From CAYYJM01 sp964471755 (GTDB lineage Bacteria > Planctomycetota > Planctomycetia > Gemmatales > Gemmataceae), in the NCBI GenBank assembly GCA_964471755.1, contig CAYYJM010000019.1, positions 1-43,616 on the forward strand: 43,616 nt of DNA, written 5' to 3'. The notes beneath the pieces are model-generated. The model did not search any database. It was not told the origin of the DNA and saw only the letters and a program-made list of their open reading frames with translations. Positions 8,237 through 16,711 of this stretch are shown piece after piece (the stretch's first letter is position 1; every line of letters begins with the position of its first letter). The translations under genes were made by a program, and so were the position numbers.

Positions 8237-11140
8237 TCAGGGCCCGGTCATCCCGGCACCGCCTGCGCCGCTCGCATCGGTCGCGCCACTGGTCGCCTCG
8301 GAAGGCGTCGGTTCGTACCAGACGAAGAGGATGATGAACTCCGTCCGCTGATGCTTGGAACTGGGGATAGCCGTACCGCCGCCGCCGGGTCCCATGTCCA
8401 TCGGACCGCCCGGACCGATCGGCGGCCGATAGCCACCCGGACCCGGACCAGAGCCCGGCCCCATCCCCATCCCGGAGTTGAGGCCACCGGCTCCGCCCCC
8501 TGTCAGCGGAACCCAGGAATCGCGGGAAGGCCCCGTGGAGGTCGCCCCCCCTTCGGTCGTGCCGCCAGAACTCGCGTCCATGGGACCGGGCATGGGCGAG
8601 CCAGGCCCCGGCATCGGAGAGCCAGGCCCCGGCATCGGCGAACCCGGTCCGGGCATGCCACCGCCCAGCCCACCCAGGCCCCCCGTCGGATTGGCCCGGA
8701 CCAGCTGGTCCAGGACGCTCTGCCCGGCGAACTTCAGGCTGGCGGTATCGGCGGTCGGAGTAGACTCGACCTGAAGCAGCACCACATGGCTGACGCGGTT
8801 CTTGACCGGCCCCTTGTTCGGCACCGTCGGCGTGGCCCCTGCCTCGCCCGGCTGCATCGGCTGCATGGGGTCCATCGGCTGCATCGGTTGCATGGGGTCC
8901 ATCGGCTGTGTCCCGGGCGCGGGCTGGGCCCCTGGCTTGTCGAGGTCCGGCCGTCCCATGCGGGCGATGTTCTCCAGCAAGGTTTCCGCGACGAACGTGC
9001 GCTTGCCCGAATGGAAGGTGAAGCCACGCAGCTCGACGACCCAGCCCTTTTCGCTTGCCTCACCGGGCTGCCCCGCGAACGGATTCTTCGGTGCCGCATC
9101 GTAGGCCGACAGGGGCCGATAATTGCCCTTGTCCTTCTGCCAGGAGCGAACCTGCTTGAAGTAGGTCTCCAGGTTGGAGCAGTAACGGCAATCGATGGAC
9201 TCGATGTTGAACTGAATCAGGTCGTCGATGCCGGGGCCGAGATCCTCTTCCTGGATCGTCGGAGTGGTGCCGGGGTTGCCGGGTCCGGGCATGGGGCCGG
9301 AACCGGGACCGGGTCCGGGGAAGCCGGGGCCGGGGAAGCCGGGGCCCGTGCCGCCCTGCGGATTCTCCTCGGGAATCGCCGCCATCTGCAGCGTGCCCTG
9401 TCGTTTCAGCCAGTACTGGTAGGCCGTCTTGCCGCTCATCGCTCCGGTGCGAGGCTGCTGGCCCGGTGCCGGCGGAGGCGGCGGGCTGTCGAAGTACTTG
9501 AGCCGGATCGGCGCGGGCAGATTTTTGGCATCCGGTCGCGGCACGACCTCGGAGACGAAGTGGAGCAACTCCAGCCAGTTGGTATGCTCCTTCTGACCGG
9601 CGAGGACGCTCTTGACGCCGTCCTCCTCGGCCTGGGCGTTCGAGCGGGCGGTGGTGAACTCGGTGTCCACCGTCTGAGCCTGGCTGGCCGTCGAGTTGGC
9701 CGACGAGACAGCTCGGGCGATACCCGGATCGGCGTAGACGCTGTAGTCGAGACCGTAGCGCAGGGCCGTGGCTCCCAGACCGACCAGCAGCAGGGCGCTG
9801 GCGGCGACCGCCCACGGCTTCTTGGCCCGGATCAGCCGTTCGGATCGCAACTCCGGCGGCAGCAGGTTCGTGTGCAGACGCGCCTTCTGAAGCCCTTGCA
9901 GGGCCAGGCCGTACGCCGTCGTGAACGTGCCCAGGTTTTCCTGGAAGACCGGCGCGTTCAGCACCGTGTCACCGGTTAGCCGGCTGAACTTCTGCAGCCG
10001 CTTGACCGGCATGCCGAGCTTCTCTTCGAGGAACTTCTGCAGGCCCGGCAGGCGGAAGGCGTTGCCCATGCCAAGGATGTACTCCAGCTGGGCCGAGCGG
10101 TGCGAGTTCTGGAAGAAGTTCAGCGACCGCTTGATCTCGCCCTCGAAGTCGCTCAGGACCGGCTTCAGGGCGGACAGGATCGCCTTGAGGTCCTTCGACT
10201 TGGCCGCGTTCCGCTTGGTATGTTCGGCCTTGGCGAAGGTCAGCTTGAGATCCTTCGTCAGGGCCCGCGTGAAATTGTTGCCGCCAGTCGAGATCACCTT
10301 CTGCCAGATGATCCGGCCGCCGTTGGTGATGACCAGATTGGTGCTGTCCGAGCCCATGTCCAGGGCGACGACACAACTGTTCGACGTGGGGGCCGGCTCT
10401 CCGGGCGTGACGCCGATCGCGTCGTAGGTGAGGTAGTTGCACAGCGCCAGCGGGGCGATCTGCACGAAATCGACCTCGACGCCGACATCCTTGAAGTTTT
10501 GCAGATAGGCCTGGATCGCGTCGCGCTTCATGGCGAACAGGCCGATCTCGGTATCCATGGCGAAGCCTTCGGTCACCGTTCCCTCGCCGACCTTCTGGAA
10601 GTCCCAGATGACCTCTTCGAGGTTGAACGGGATCTGCTGCTTGGCCTCGAACTTGACGATGTCGGCGATCTTGTCCTGCTGCACCGGCGGCAGCTTGACG
10701 AAGCGCGTCAGGGCACTCTGACCGGGCACGCTGATGGCGACCTGATCTCCCTTGAGATGGTTGTTGTTGGCCAGGAATTTCTCCAGCGCCTCGCGGATCA
10801 GGGCGTCGCGGTCGGCGTCCGGCTGGCTGAGAATCTTGGGATGCTCGATGAAATCGAACGCGGTCGCCTGGATGACGCCGTCGATCTCTTCGAGGCGAAC
10901 GGCCTTGAGGGTACACTGGCCCAGATCGATGCCCCAGACGCCCTGCGAACGCTTTGGTTTCGGTGCGGGCTTCGGCGCCCGGGGCGGTGCCGGTTTCGGT
11001 GCGGGCTTCGGCTTTGGCTTGGCGGCCGGTTTGGCCTTCTTCGCGGGCTTCTTCTCGGCCGGCTGATCCGATGGTGTTTCGGGGGTCGTCCCGGTTACCT
11101 CGGCTGCGGGCTTGATGTTCTGCTTCTTCTGCTGCGCCAT
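8237..11140 (-). CDS. pilM: PilM-PilN-like fusion: actin-like ATPase joined to membrane protein
   Basis: A 967-residue protein. Residues 1-66 are a Lys/Pro/Ala-rich disordered tail. An actin-fold PilM domain follows with WGIDLGQCTLKAVRLEE (69-85), LDMGSDSTNLVI for the second phosphate loop, and LGMGNAFRLPGL near its end. A membrane helix (about 438-462) and a helical segment ending in LLHFVSEVVPRP resemble PilN. The remaining half is Pro/Gly- and Met/Gln/Pro-rich linkers between small folded parts. In other bacteria PilM and PilN are separate, and PilM binds the cytoplasmic N-terminus of PilN. The ATG at 11140 is chosen because GGGAGG lies 10 bases upstream; a GTG at 11158 would overlap it. 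First gene of the three-gene cluster. PilM assignment is firm; the PilN part is inferred. Confidence 0.85.
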   Translation of the reverse strand: MAQQKKQNIKPAAEVTGTTPETPSDQPAEKKPAKKAKPAAKPKPKPAPKPAPPRAPKPAPKPKRSQGVWGIDLGQCTLKAVRLEEIDGVIQATAFDFIEHPKILSQPDADRDALIREALEKFLANNNHLKGDQVAISVPGQSALTRFVKLPPVQQDKIADIVKFEAKQQIPFNLEEVIWDFQKVGEGTVTEGFAMDTEIGLFAMKRDAIQAYLQNFKDVGVEVDFVQIAPLALCNYLTYDAIGVTPGEPAPTSNSCVVALDMGSDSTNLVITNGGRIIWQKVISTGGNNFTRALTKDLKLTFAKAEHTKRNAAKSKDLKAILSALKPVLSDFEGEIKRSLNFFQNSHRSAQLEYILGMGNAFRLPGLQKFLEEKLGMPVKRLQKFSRLTGDTVLNAPVFQENLGTFTTAYGLALQGLQKARLHTNLLPPELRSERLIRAKKPWAVAASALLLVGLGATALRYGLDYSVYADPGIARAVSSANSTASQAQTVDTEFTTARSNAQAEEDGVKSVLAGQKEHTNWLELLHFVSEVVPRPDAKNLPAPIRLKYFDSPPPPPAPGQQPRTGAMSGKTAYQYWLKRQGTLQMAAIPEENPQGGTGPGFPGPGFPGPGPGSGPMPGPGNPGTTPTIQEEDLGPGIDDLIQFNIESIDCRYCSNLETYFKQVRSWQKDKGNYRPLSAYDAAPKNPFAGQPGEASEKGWVVELRGFTFHSGKRTFVAETLLENIARMGRPDLDKPGAQPAPGTQPMDPMQPMQPMDPMQPMQPGEAGATPTVPNKGPVKNRVSHVVLLQVESTPTADTASLKFAGQSVLDQLVRANPTGGLGGLGGGMPGPGSPMPGPGSPMPGPGSPMPGPMDASSGGTTEGGATSTGPSRDSWVPLTGGGAGGLNSGMGMGPGSGPGPGGYRPPIGPGGPMDMGPGGGGTAIPSSKHQRTEFIILFVWYEPTPSEATSGATDASGAGGAGMTGP
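8589..8651 (-). repeat. Three 21-bp tandem repeats in the PilM fusion gene
   Basis: Units start at 8589, 8610 and 8631 with a few substitutions between them. They encode repeated Pro-Gly-Ser-Pro-Met-Pro-Gly heptamers. Confidence 0.8.
8850..8903 (-). repeat. Two 27-bp tandem repeats in the PilM fusion gene
   Basis: The two units (8850-8876, 8877-8903) differ at one base and encode the nonamer MQPMQPMDP twice. Each unit itself derives from a 9-base repeat. Confidence 0.8.
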
Positions 11141-11375
11141 GAAACCTGGACCTCCCACAACGGAGCCAGCCCTTCCGAAGGGACCCTGATGAGCAGGGAG
11201 CTGGCCGTGTGATCTACGAGAGGAGAATCGGTTCTACCGTACCATCCCCCGCCGAGCCCTGTCAATCGACTGCTCGTTCGGGGTGCAAACGCCAACGCCG
11301 GTTGCTCTCCACATGAAGAACAACCGGCGAGAGGTGAAATCGTTGGCGCGTTTTTCTCAGCGGCCGTCTCCGGTG

Positions 11376-11413
11376 CCCCTCGCCCCCGGAGTACCGAGGG
11401 AGAGGGAGCAGGA
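11376..11413. repeat. Partial copy of the CCCCCGGAGTACC palindrome family
   Basis: This stretch, with core CTCGCCCCCGGAGTACCG, matches one arm of the large palindrome at 33204-33339. It lies just downstream of the tandem FKBP gene. A separate 9-bp inverted repeat (11296-11304 with 11321-11329, CGCCGGTTG/CAACCGGCG) lies nearby and may act as a weak terminator; it has no clear T tract. Confidence 0.55.
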
Positions 11414-11420
11414 CGAGGAC

Positions 11421-12188
11421 TTAGCGGCCCGGCTTGATGTCCACGACCTCGATCTCGAACACCAGCGGTGCGTCGGGTGGAATCTTGGGCGGTGAGCCCT
11501 GCGCCCCGTAGCCCAGGTGCGAGGGGATGTCGAGCCGGAGCTGGCTCCCCTTCTTGGCTCCGATCAGACCGATGTCCCAGCCCTTGATGACCTGACCGAC
11601 CCCAACGGTAAGGGTGAACGGTTCGCCGTGGTCATGACTGCTGTCGAACTTGGTGCCGTTGGTCAGCGTTCCCGTGTAGTGAACGGTCGCCTGGTCGCCG
11701 ACCTTGATGCCAGGGCCGGTGCCGTCCTTCAGAACGGTTACCTTGACATCGGTCAGAGGCTCCAGCACCTTGACCACCTCGACCTGGAAGACGAGATCAG
11801 CATTCGGCGGGATGTCACGGCCCGCACCCTTTTCGCCGTAGCCGAGTTGACTCGGGATGAACAGGCGGCGTTCGCCACCCGCCTTCATGCCGCGCAGGCC
11901 CTCCTCGAAACCGGGAATGACCTGATGCTCACCGACCGCCACCGTCAGGGGAGTTCCCTTCTCGTGGGAGTCGTCGAACTTCTTCTGGGTGGATTTGACC
12001 CAGCCACGGTAGTGAACCTGAACGCGGTCGCCGTCCTTGATCGGATCGCCGGTCCCGTCCTTGAGGTCGATGACCAGCAGACCGCTCGTCCCCTGCGGTT
12101 TGGCCCGACCTTCCTCGAAACTATCGCCACAGCCGAGAGCGCAGAGGACCAGACAGCCCAGCGCCCAGGAGATGCCCGTTCTGCGCAT
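11421..12188 (-). CDS. Lipoprotein with two FKBP-type peptidyl-prolyl isomerase domains
   Basis: A 255-residue exported protein that should catalyse cis-trans isomerisation of prolyl bonds. The N-terminus has a lipoprotein signal with lipobox ALGC (cysteine about residue 20). FKBP domain 1 (about 38-140) contains VQVHYRGW and VIPGFEEGLRGMKAGG, then GYGEKGAG with IPPNADLVFQVEV. Domain 2 (about 150-255) contains ATVHYTGTL, KFDSSHDHGEPF, VIKGWDIGL and GYGAQGSPPKIPPDAPLVFEIEV. Both keep the usual aromatic and aspartate pocket pattern. It lies 68 bases downstream of a single-domain FKBP gene, with a strong hairpin between them, and the two look like an old duplication. It probably assists folding of exported proteins at the cell envelope. 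Confidence 0.92.
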   Translation of the reverse strand: MRRTGISWALGCLVLCALGCGDSFEEGRAKPQGTSGLLVIDLKDGTGDPIKDGDRVQVHYRGWVKSTQKKFDDSHEKGTPLTVAVGEHQVIPGFEEGLRGMKAGGERRLFIPSQLGYGEKGAGRDIPPNADLVFQVEVVKVLEPLTDVKVTVLKDGTGPGIKVGDQATVHYTGTLTNGTKFDSSHDHGEPFTLTVGVGQVIKGWDIGLIGAKKGSQLRLDIPSHLGYGAQGSPPKIPPDAPLVFEIEVVDIKPGR

Positions 12189-12210
12189 CGTCAGTGATCC
12201 TTTCGACGAA

Positions 12211-12246
12211 CCCGACGAGCGGCGACCATTCGAGCCGCTCGTCGGG
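12211..12246 (-). terminator. Strong hairpin between the two FKBP genes
   Basis: A perfect 13-bp stem (12211-12223 with 12234-12246) with a ten-base loop, directly after the stop of the upstream FKBP gene. The following bases on the minus strand (TTCGTCG) are not a clean T tract. It may be a weak terminator or an mRNA-stabilising intercistronic hairpin. Confidence 0.5.
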
Positions 12247-12256
12247 CCGCGGTGAT

Positions 12257-12679
12257 TTACTTGCCAACGCCCAGCAGCTCGACCTCGAAGATCAGGGTGG
12301 CGTTGGGCGGAATGACCCGGCCAGCGCCGCGAGCCCCGTAGCCGAGTTCCGGCGGGATGGTCAGCTTGCGCTTGCCGCCGACCTTCATGCCGGCGACGCC
12401 CTCGTCCCAGCCCTTGATGACCTGGCCAGCACCGAGGTTGAACTCGAACGGTTCGCCACGATCGACGCTGCTGTCGAACTTCTTGCCGTCGGTCAGGGTG
12501 CCGGTGTAGTGAACCTTGACCTTGTGCCCGGCCGTGGCCACCGCGCCGGTGCCGACCTTGAGTTCCTCGTACTTCAGACCGGTCTTCGTCGTGACCTTCT
12601 CCTGTGCGGGTGACGAGGTCGTCCCCAGGAAGAGACCCAGGACAGCGACGAACGCGAGCATCTTTGCCAGACGGATCAT
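12257..12679 (-). CDS. Exported FKBP-type peptidyl-prolyl isomerase
   Basis: A 140-residue single-domain FKBP with an N-terminal Sec signal (MLAFVAVLGLFLGTTSSPAQ). The fold signature is complete: VKVHYTGTLTDGKKFDSS, EFNLGAGQVIKGWDEGV, GYGARGAGRVIPPNATLIF. It should isomerise prolyl bonds in exported proteins. The ATG at 12679 is preferred because AAGGA lies nine bases before it; the in-frame ATG at 12688 would have that same AAGGA abutting it. Very close to each domain of the downstream tandem FKBP lipoprotein, so the two genes likely arose by duplication. Confidence 0.92.
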   Translation of the reverse strand: MIRLAKMLAFVAVLGLFLGTTSSPAQEKVTTKTGLKYEELKVGTGAVATAGHKVKVHYTGTLTDGKKFDSSVDRGEPFEFNLGAGQVIKGWDEGVAGMKVGGKRKLTIPPELGYGARGAGRVIPPNATLIFEVELLGVGK

Positions 12680-12748
12680 TTGCGACATTCCTTTCTCGAA
12701 CCAGGGCGATCCCTCGAAGAACCGGACCAGTGGGGGGGCCCGGTCATG

Positions 12749-13558
12749 CTATCGGACGAAATAGTATACTGCCAGCCCCAGGCCGACAACGATGACGAAC
12801 CAGCGCAGGAAGGTCTTGTTCAGCACGCGCCCGGCATGACCGCCGAGATAGCCTCCCGCGATGGAGGCGATGGCCATGACCAGGGCCGGCGTCCAGACCA
12901 CCAGGCCCTGGCCGAGAAAGATCACCACCGAGACGGCATTGATGGACATTGCCAGAAATGTTTTCAGGGCGTTCATGTGGACGATGTCGCCGATGCCCAT
13001 CAGGCCGAGCGAGGCGAGCATGAGAATGCCGATGCCAGCGCCAAAGTAGCCGCCGTAGATGGCGACGAGCAGCTGGAAGCCAACCACCGCGGCAACGACC
13101 CAGGGAGCCGGGCCAGTAGTCTGTTCGTGGGTACGCAGGTAACGCGTTACCAGCGGCTGGATCATGAACAGGAGTGCTGCGGTCAGGATCAGCCAGGGAA
13201 CGATCGCCTTGAAGTAGGCGGCTGGCAGCAGAGTCAGCAAGAACGTACCGATCGCCCCGCCGATCACCGAGGGCCAGATGAGGAGCCGGGTCCAGCGGCG
13301 AACCTCACCGAGTTCACGCCGAAAGGCGAATGCAGCGGCCGCCGAGCCGGGCATCAGGGCGATGGTACTCGTGGTGTTAGCCAGCACGAGTACGTCTGCG
13401 CGGGTCGCACCGGGCACGAGGACCGGGATGATGGCCGCCAGGGCTGGGAAGGTGAGCAGCGTCCCACCGCCGGCCAGACTGTTGACGACCCCGGCCGCGA
13501 ACGCGGACAGGGCCAGAAGACCGTAAACGCCGAGCCAACCGAGAAACGTTTCAGGCAT
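12749..13558 (-). CDS. TauE/SafE family (DUF81) membrane permease
   Basis: A 269-residue integral membrane protein with about eight predicted membrane segments, the size expected of the TauE/SafE (sulfite exporter/sulfonate) family. The first-half signature is AAGVVNSLAGGGTLLTFPAL. The second half repeats the theme with YGGYFGAGIGILMLASLGL and ends in a segment with IAGGYLGGHAGRVL. Family members move small anions such as sulfite or sulfoacetate, and the substrate here is not deducible. It starts at the ATG at 13558 and lies about 90 bases downstream of the preceding secreted protein gene on the same strand. No metabolic partner that would fix its substrate is nearby. Confidence 0.88.
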   Translation of the reverse strand: MPETFLGWLGVYGLLALSAFAAGVVNSLAGGGTLLTFPALAAIIPVLVPGATRADVLVLANTTSTIALMPGSAAAAFAFRRELGEVRRWTRLLIWPSVIGGAIGTFLLTLLPAAYFKAIVPWLILTAALLFMIQPLVTRYLRTHEQTTGPAPWVVAAVVGFQLLVAIYGGYFGAGIGILMLASLGLMGIGDIVHMNALKTFLAMSINAVSVVIFLGQGLVVWTPALVMAIASIAGGYLGGHAGRVLNKTFLRWFVIVVGLGLAVYYFVR

Positions 13559-13649
13559 GCCAGTCGCCAGTCCGTTACCATCGCGGGGGACATCGTCAGC
13601 GGATCATTCTACGAAAATCCGCGGCGTTGCCCGGCTGGTGCCGTCCGTT

Positions 13650-14636
13650 TCACTTCCCCGCGTTGAGCCAGCTCTGGATGAGATCCGCTTCGAGCCGCGC
13701 CTTCACGGTCACGGTCTTATCCTTCTGGATGAACCGCATCGACTTGAGAATATCGACGGCCGTGCCCACGCCCGGATCCTGGGCGGCGAGCAGACCCAGG
13801 ATCAGCAGACCCTGCGTGTGCAGCGTATCGACCGTCTGCCGCAAGGAGCGGGCCTCGGCGACCGTCTTGGCTCCGATGATGATTTCCAGATGCAAATCGT
13901 CCTCCAGACGGATGCCGCCAGCGAGGCCATCCATCTTGTTGAGGAGATCGCCGGCCACGCTCTCGGGCAGACCGAGTCGGCCGAGAGCCCCGGCGGTCGC
14001 GGCCAGGTAGACGCTCTGCTTGTCGTCGAGATTTTCGAGCAGGCTCTGGAACTCCTTGCTCTTCAGGGCCAGCGGATTCTTGATCGGGTTCCGCTTCAGC
14101 GCATCGACGATGTAATCCTTGCCGGGCGAGAGCAGAATGGCGTCCTTCCCCGGCACCGCGATGAACCAGGGGAAGTTCTGGCCAAGAAGGGCCAACTCGA
14201 AGATGGACTCCTCGGCCCCCTGAGCATCCGTTATCTTGTGAACCTTGACGACGTTCGGCTGCTGCCGTAGCAGGGCCGCGCCCTTGTCCTTGAACTTGAC
14301 CGGGTCGAACTCGCCCTGAATGATGACCAGGCCGCGATCGGGCTCCTTCGAGCCGGGACTGGCGATCAGAATGCGGTGGATCTGGCTGAGGGGATCGAGG
14401 CCCAGTTCCTTCAGGGCGGCCGTGGCTTCCGGCGAGTCGGCGAGCAGAGCCTTCAACGGCTCCAGAGCGTGATTTTTGACCAGCTTCGTGCCGAGGATCT
14501 GCTTGAGATTCAACGAGATGACCAGCTCGGTATCGGCGGGCAGGTAGCGATGTAACTCGGCTGCCCTGGCTGGACTGATGGCCAGCAGAACGGTCGTCAG
14601 GGCGGCCAGAGAAAAAGTCGTGCCGAAGGTGCGCAT
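13650..14636 (-). CDS. Secreted protein of unknown function
   Basis: A 328-residue protein with a Sec signal peptide cut near SPARA-AE (about residue 25). The mature part begins LHRYLPADTELVISLNLKQIL. That phrase and the alternating alpha/beta pattern resemble a set of planctomycete secreted proteins in which a 'cost or state of a modelled quantity' domain of about 300 residues is repeated; I know of no biochemical function. No catalytic motif or membrane anchor is visible beyond the signal. The ATG at 14636 is preferred to an upstream in-frame ATG because the signal peptide follows it directly. It lies 55 bases after the RlmI-like methyltransferase gene and may be co-transcribed with it. Confidence 0.72.
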   Translation of the reverse strand: MRTFGTTFSLAALTTVLLAISPARAAELHRYLPADTELVISLNLKQILGTKLVKNHALEPLKALLADSPEATAALKELGLDPLSQIHRILIASPGSKEPDRGLVIIQGEFDPVKFKDKGAALLRQQPNVVKVHKITDAQGAEESIFELALLGQNFPWFIAVPGKDAILLSPGKDYIVDALKRNPIKNPLALKSKEFQSLLENLDDKQSVYLAATAGALGRLGLPESVAGDLLNKMDGLAGGIRLEDDLHLEIIIGAKTVAEARSLRQTVDTLHTQGLLILGLLAAQDPGVGTAVDILKSMRFIQKDKTVTVKARLEADLIQSWLNAGK

Positions 14637-14691
14637 GCGGAGGTACTCCCGGTGCCGACCCGGCAGCATGAGGACTCGAGGACCGACGGGA

Positions 14692-15876
14692 TCACACGAC
14701 CCGTACGATCAGGCACTTCAGATAGTGGGATTCGAGGCAGGAGACCGATACGGGATGATCGGGAGCCGGACCTCGCTGCTCCAGGATCTGCACCTCGCGT
14801 TTTTCCTCGGCCGCCAGTTGTGCCAGCAACTCCTTCAGCATATCCGCGCTGATCAGGCCCGAGCAACAACACATCGTCAAAATTCCTTCCGGCTCCAGCA
14901 ACCGCAGGGCGAGCGTTTGCAGGCGGCGGTAGCCGCGCAGGGCCTCCTCGATGGCGTCCCGCTGACGAGCGAACTTCGGCGGATCGAGGACGACCAGGCC
15001 AAACTTCTCGTTCCGCTGGACACGCTCGGCCAGGTCATCGAAGACGTCGGCGCGCTCGAAGTGGACGTTGGTCAGACCGTTCCGCTCGGCGTTGGATCGG
15101 GCCAGATTCAGGGCGGGCTCGGACTGATCGACGCCGATCACCTCGCGCGCCCCGGCCCGGGCCGCGTGCAGAGCGAAACCGCCGGAGTAGCAGAACCCAT
15201 CGAGGACGCGGCGCTCCCGGGCGAAACGCGCGACGACCTGGCGATTGTCGCGCTGGTCGAGGTAGAAGCCGGTCTTCTGCCCCTCGGCCAGATCCACCTG
15301 ATAACGCAGGTCACCTTCCTCGATGAGCAGCGGCTCGGTCGGCAGGGTGCCGACCAGCGGCCCATCCTGAGCCTGGAGACCTTCCAGTTTGCCGATACCG
15401 CGCTCCGTGCGCAGGTAGATCCCTTCGGGATGAGTCAACTCCGTGAGCAGTTCGATCAGCAGATCGCGCCGGCGGAACAGGCCCAGGCTGGTGAACTGCA
15501 CGACGAGCCAGCCGGCGAAGCGATCGACGACCAGACCGGACAGGCCGTCGCCCTCACTCCAGACCAGACGGCAGGCTTCGGCCGGTCGCATCAGATCGAG
15601 CTGGCGGCGGAGATTCAACGCGACCTGGAGCTTGCGGCGAAAGAAATCCGCGTCGAGCGGCTGGCTCTCCACCCAGGAGTAGAGCCGGACGCGGATCTTG
15701 CTCTGGCTGTTGTACAGACCGTGAGCAACGAACTGACCGGTGTGTGTCAGCAGGATGACGGCGTCGCCGTCCGCCGGGTCGCCCTCGACGCTGGCGATGG
15801 CTCCGGGATAGACCCAGGGATGCCGACCGAAGAAGGGCCGGGCACGGCGTGGCTGAAGAATTACGCGAGCGGTCAT
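14692..15876 (-). CDS. rlmI: RlmI-like 23S rRNA (cytosine-C5) methyltransferase
   Basis: A 394-residue SAM-dependent methyltransferase. Residues 1-70 form the PUA RNA-binding domain (RHPWVYPGAI). The hallmark YLDQRDNR is at 205-212 and the SAM-binding motif LDGFCYSGGFALHAA at 225-239. Next come VDQSEPAL, and DPPKFA (298-303) as the catalytic loop. Residues 336-340 (CCCSG) replace the usual cysteine-serine motif but keep the catalytic cysteine position. RlmI methylates C1962 of 23S rRNA in E. coli; the exact target here is inferred. It starts six bases after the response regulator stop, so the two are almost certainly co-transcribed, although their roles look unrelated. Confidence 0.88.
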   Translation of the reverse strand: MTARVILQPRRARPFFGRHPWVYPGAIASVEGDPADGDAVILLTHTGQFVAHGLYNSQSKIRVRLYSWVESQPLDADFFRRKLQVALNLRRQLDLMRPAEACRLVWSEGDGLSGLVVDRFAGWLVVQFTSLGLFRRRDLLIELLTELTHPEGIYLRTERGIGKLEGLQAQDGPLVGTLPTEPLLIEEGDLRYQVDLAEGQKTGFYLDQRDNRQVVARFARERRVLDGFCYSGGFALHAARAGAREVIGVDQSEPALNLARSNAERNGLTNVHFERADVFDDLAERVQRNEKFGLVVLDPPKFARQRDAIEEALRGYRRLQTLALRLLEPEGILTMCCCSGLISADMLKELLAQLAAEEKREVQILEQRGPAPDHPVSVSCLESHYLKCLIVRVV

Positions 15877-15882
15877 GGGAAT

Positions 15883-16380
15883 TCAGTTGCCGTCTCCTTC
15901 GACGGCCTCGATGTAGGCCAGGGCCCGTTCGAGCTGCTCCTTGTAGCGCGTGACGCGGAGCAGGGAACGCACCCGCAGGAGCAGTTCGTTCTTGTTGATC
16001 GGCTTGGACAGGAACTCGTCGGTGCCGGCCTCGACCGCGCGTTCGATGTCGAGGGCCTGATCAAGTGCGGTGACCATCAGCACGGCCACGTCGCGCGTGC
16101 GCGGATTGGCCCGGAGCCGCTTGCAGACCTCGAAGCCGGTGATCTTCGGCATCATGATGTCGAGCAGGATGAGATCGGGCTGCCACTCCTCGACCTGCTT
16201 GAGGGTCTGCTCGCCGTCGCTGGCGGTGCGCAGCTCGTAGCCGGTGTCGCTGAGATAGGCCTCGAGCAGTTCAACCCCCTGCGGGTTGTCGTCGGCAATG
16301 AGAATACGATAGGGGCGTGCCGGGTCCTCCACGGACGGAGCGCCACCCGGGCGAACACCGCTCGAACTGGGAGTTTCCAT
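15883..16380 (-). CDS. Single-domain response regulator
   Basis: A 165-residue protein with a disordered first 22 residues and one receiver domain (about 24-143). All active-site residues are present: acidic pair D30/D31 (LIADDN), phosphoacceptor D74 (ILLDIMMPK), T104 (VTALD) and K126 (LSKPIN). No DNA-binding or enzymatic output domain follows, only a helical tail of about 25 residues. It therefore acts like CheY-type or adaptor regulators through protein contact. The ATG at 16380 has GGAGG four bases upstream; the longer frame to 16467 is unsupported. No histidine kinase gene is nearby. The preceding sigma gene ends in an intrinsic terminator, so this gene probably has its own promoter and reads into rlmI. 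Confidence 0.9.
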   Translation of the reverse strand: METPSSSGVRPGGAPSVEDPARPYRILIADDNPQGVELLEAYLSDTGYELRTASDGEQTLKQVEEWQPDLILLDIMMPKITGFEVCKRLRANPRTRDVAVLMVTALDQALDIERAVEAGTDEFLSKPINKNELLLRVRSLLRVTRYKEQLERALAYIEAVEGDGN

Positions 16381-16481
16381 GGAGCCTCCGGTAAGTCCAC
16401 GCCGTCCAACAGCTTCCCTGCGAGATGGAGATAGTATACCAGGAACGAGGCGGAACAAGTACCCCACGGAAATGGAAGAAA

Positions 16482-16511
16482 CCGGGACCGCTCCCGAGAG
16501 AGCGATCCCGG
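16482..16511 (-). terminator. Intrinsic terminator after the split sigma gene
   Basis: A 12-bp stem with one G-T pair (16500-16511 with 16482-16493) and a 6-base loop, followed on the minus strand by TTTCTTCC. It lies 15 bases after the stop at 16526. Confidence 0.78.
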
Positions 16512-16525
16512 CGCATCGTCTGACT

Positions 16526-16711
16526 TCAGTTGCCGAATTCCGGCCGGCGCTGGGCCAGCTGGGACTGCAAACGCGCCACGATGCTCGAGTGCATCTGACT
16601 GACGCGTGACTCGCTCAGATCGCGAGTCGCGCCGATCTCCTTGATCGTGATTTCTTCGTAGTAGTAGAGGATGATGATGAGCCGTTCATTGCGATTCAGG
16701 CCGCGCGTCAC
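16526..16711 (-). CDS. C-terminal part (region 4) of a split FliA/WhiG sigma factor
   Basis: Sixty-one codons that begin with a GTG overlapping the TGA of the upstream part as GTGA. The protein is a complete sigma region 4: LNRNERLIIILYYYEEITIKEIG is the linker and first helix, and LSESRVSQMHSSIVARL is the helix-turn-helix that reads the -35 element. It continues the upstream fragment exactly where a FliA/WhiG factor should, but in another frame. One added base in the short G run at 16709-16711 would join them. It could be expressed as a separate peptide by termination-reinitiation at GTGA, or the split may be a base-call error or a true frameshift. Confidence 0.7.
   Translation of the reverse strand: MTRGLNRNERLIIILYYYEEITIKEIGATRDLSESRVSQMHSSIVARLQSQLAQRRPEFGN

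Noticed and set aside
8351..9979. 542-codon plus-strand open frame opposite the PilM fusion
   Set aside because: It is a shadow of the GC-rich, Gly-Pro-rich minus-strand gene. It has Arg/Gly/His-rich composition, no recognisable domain and no ribosome site.
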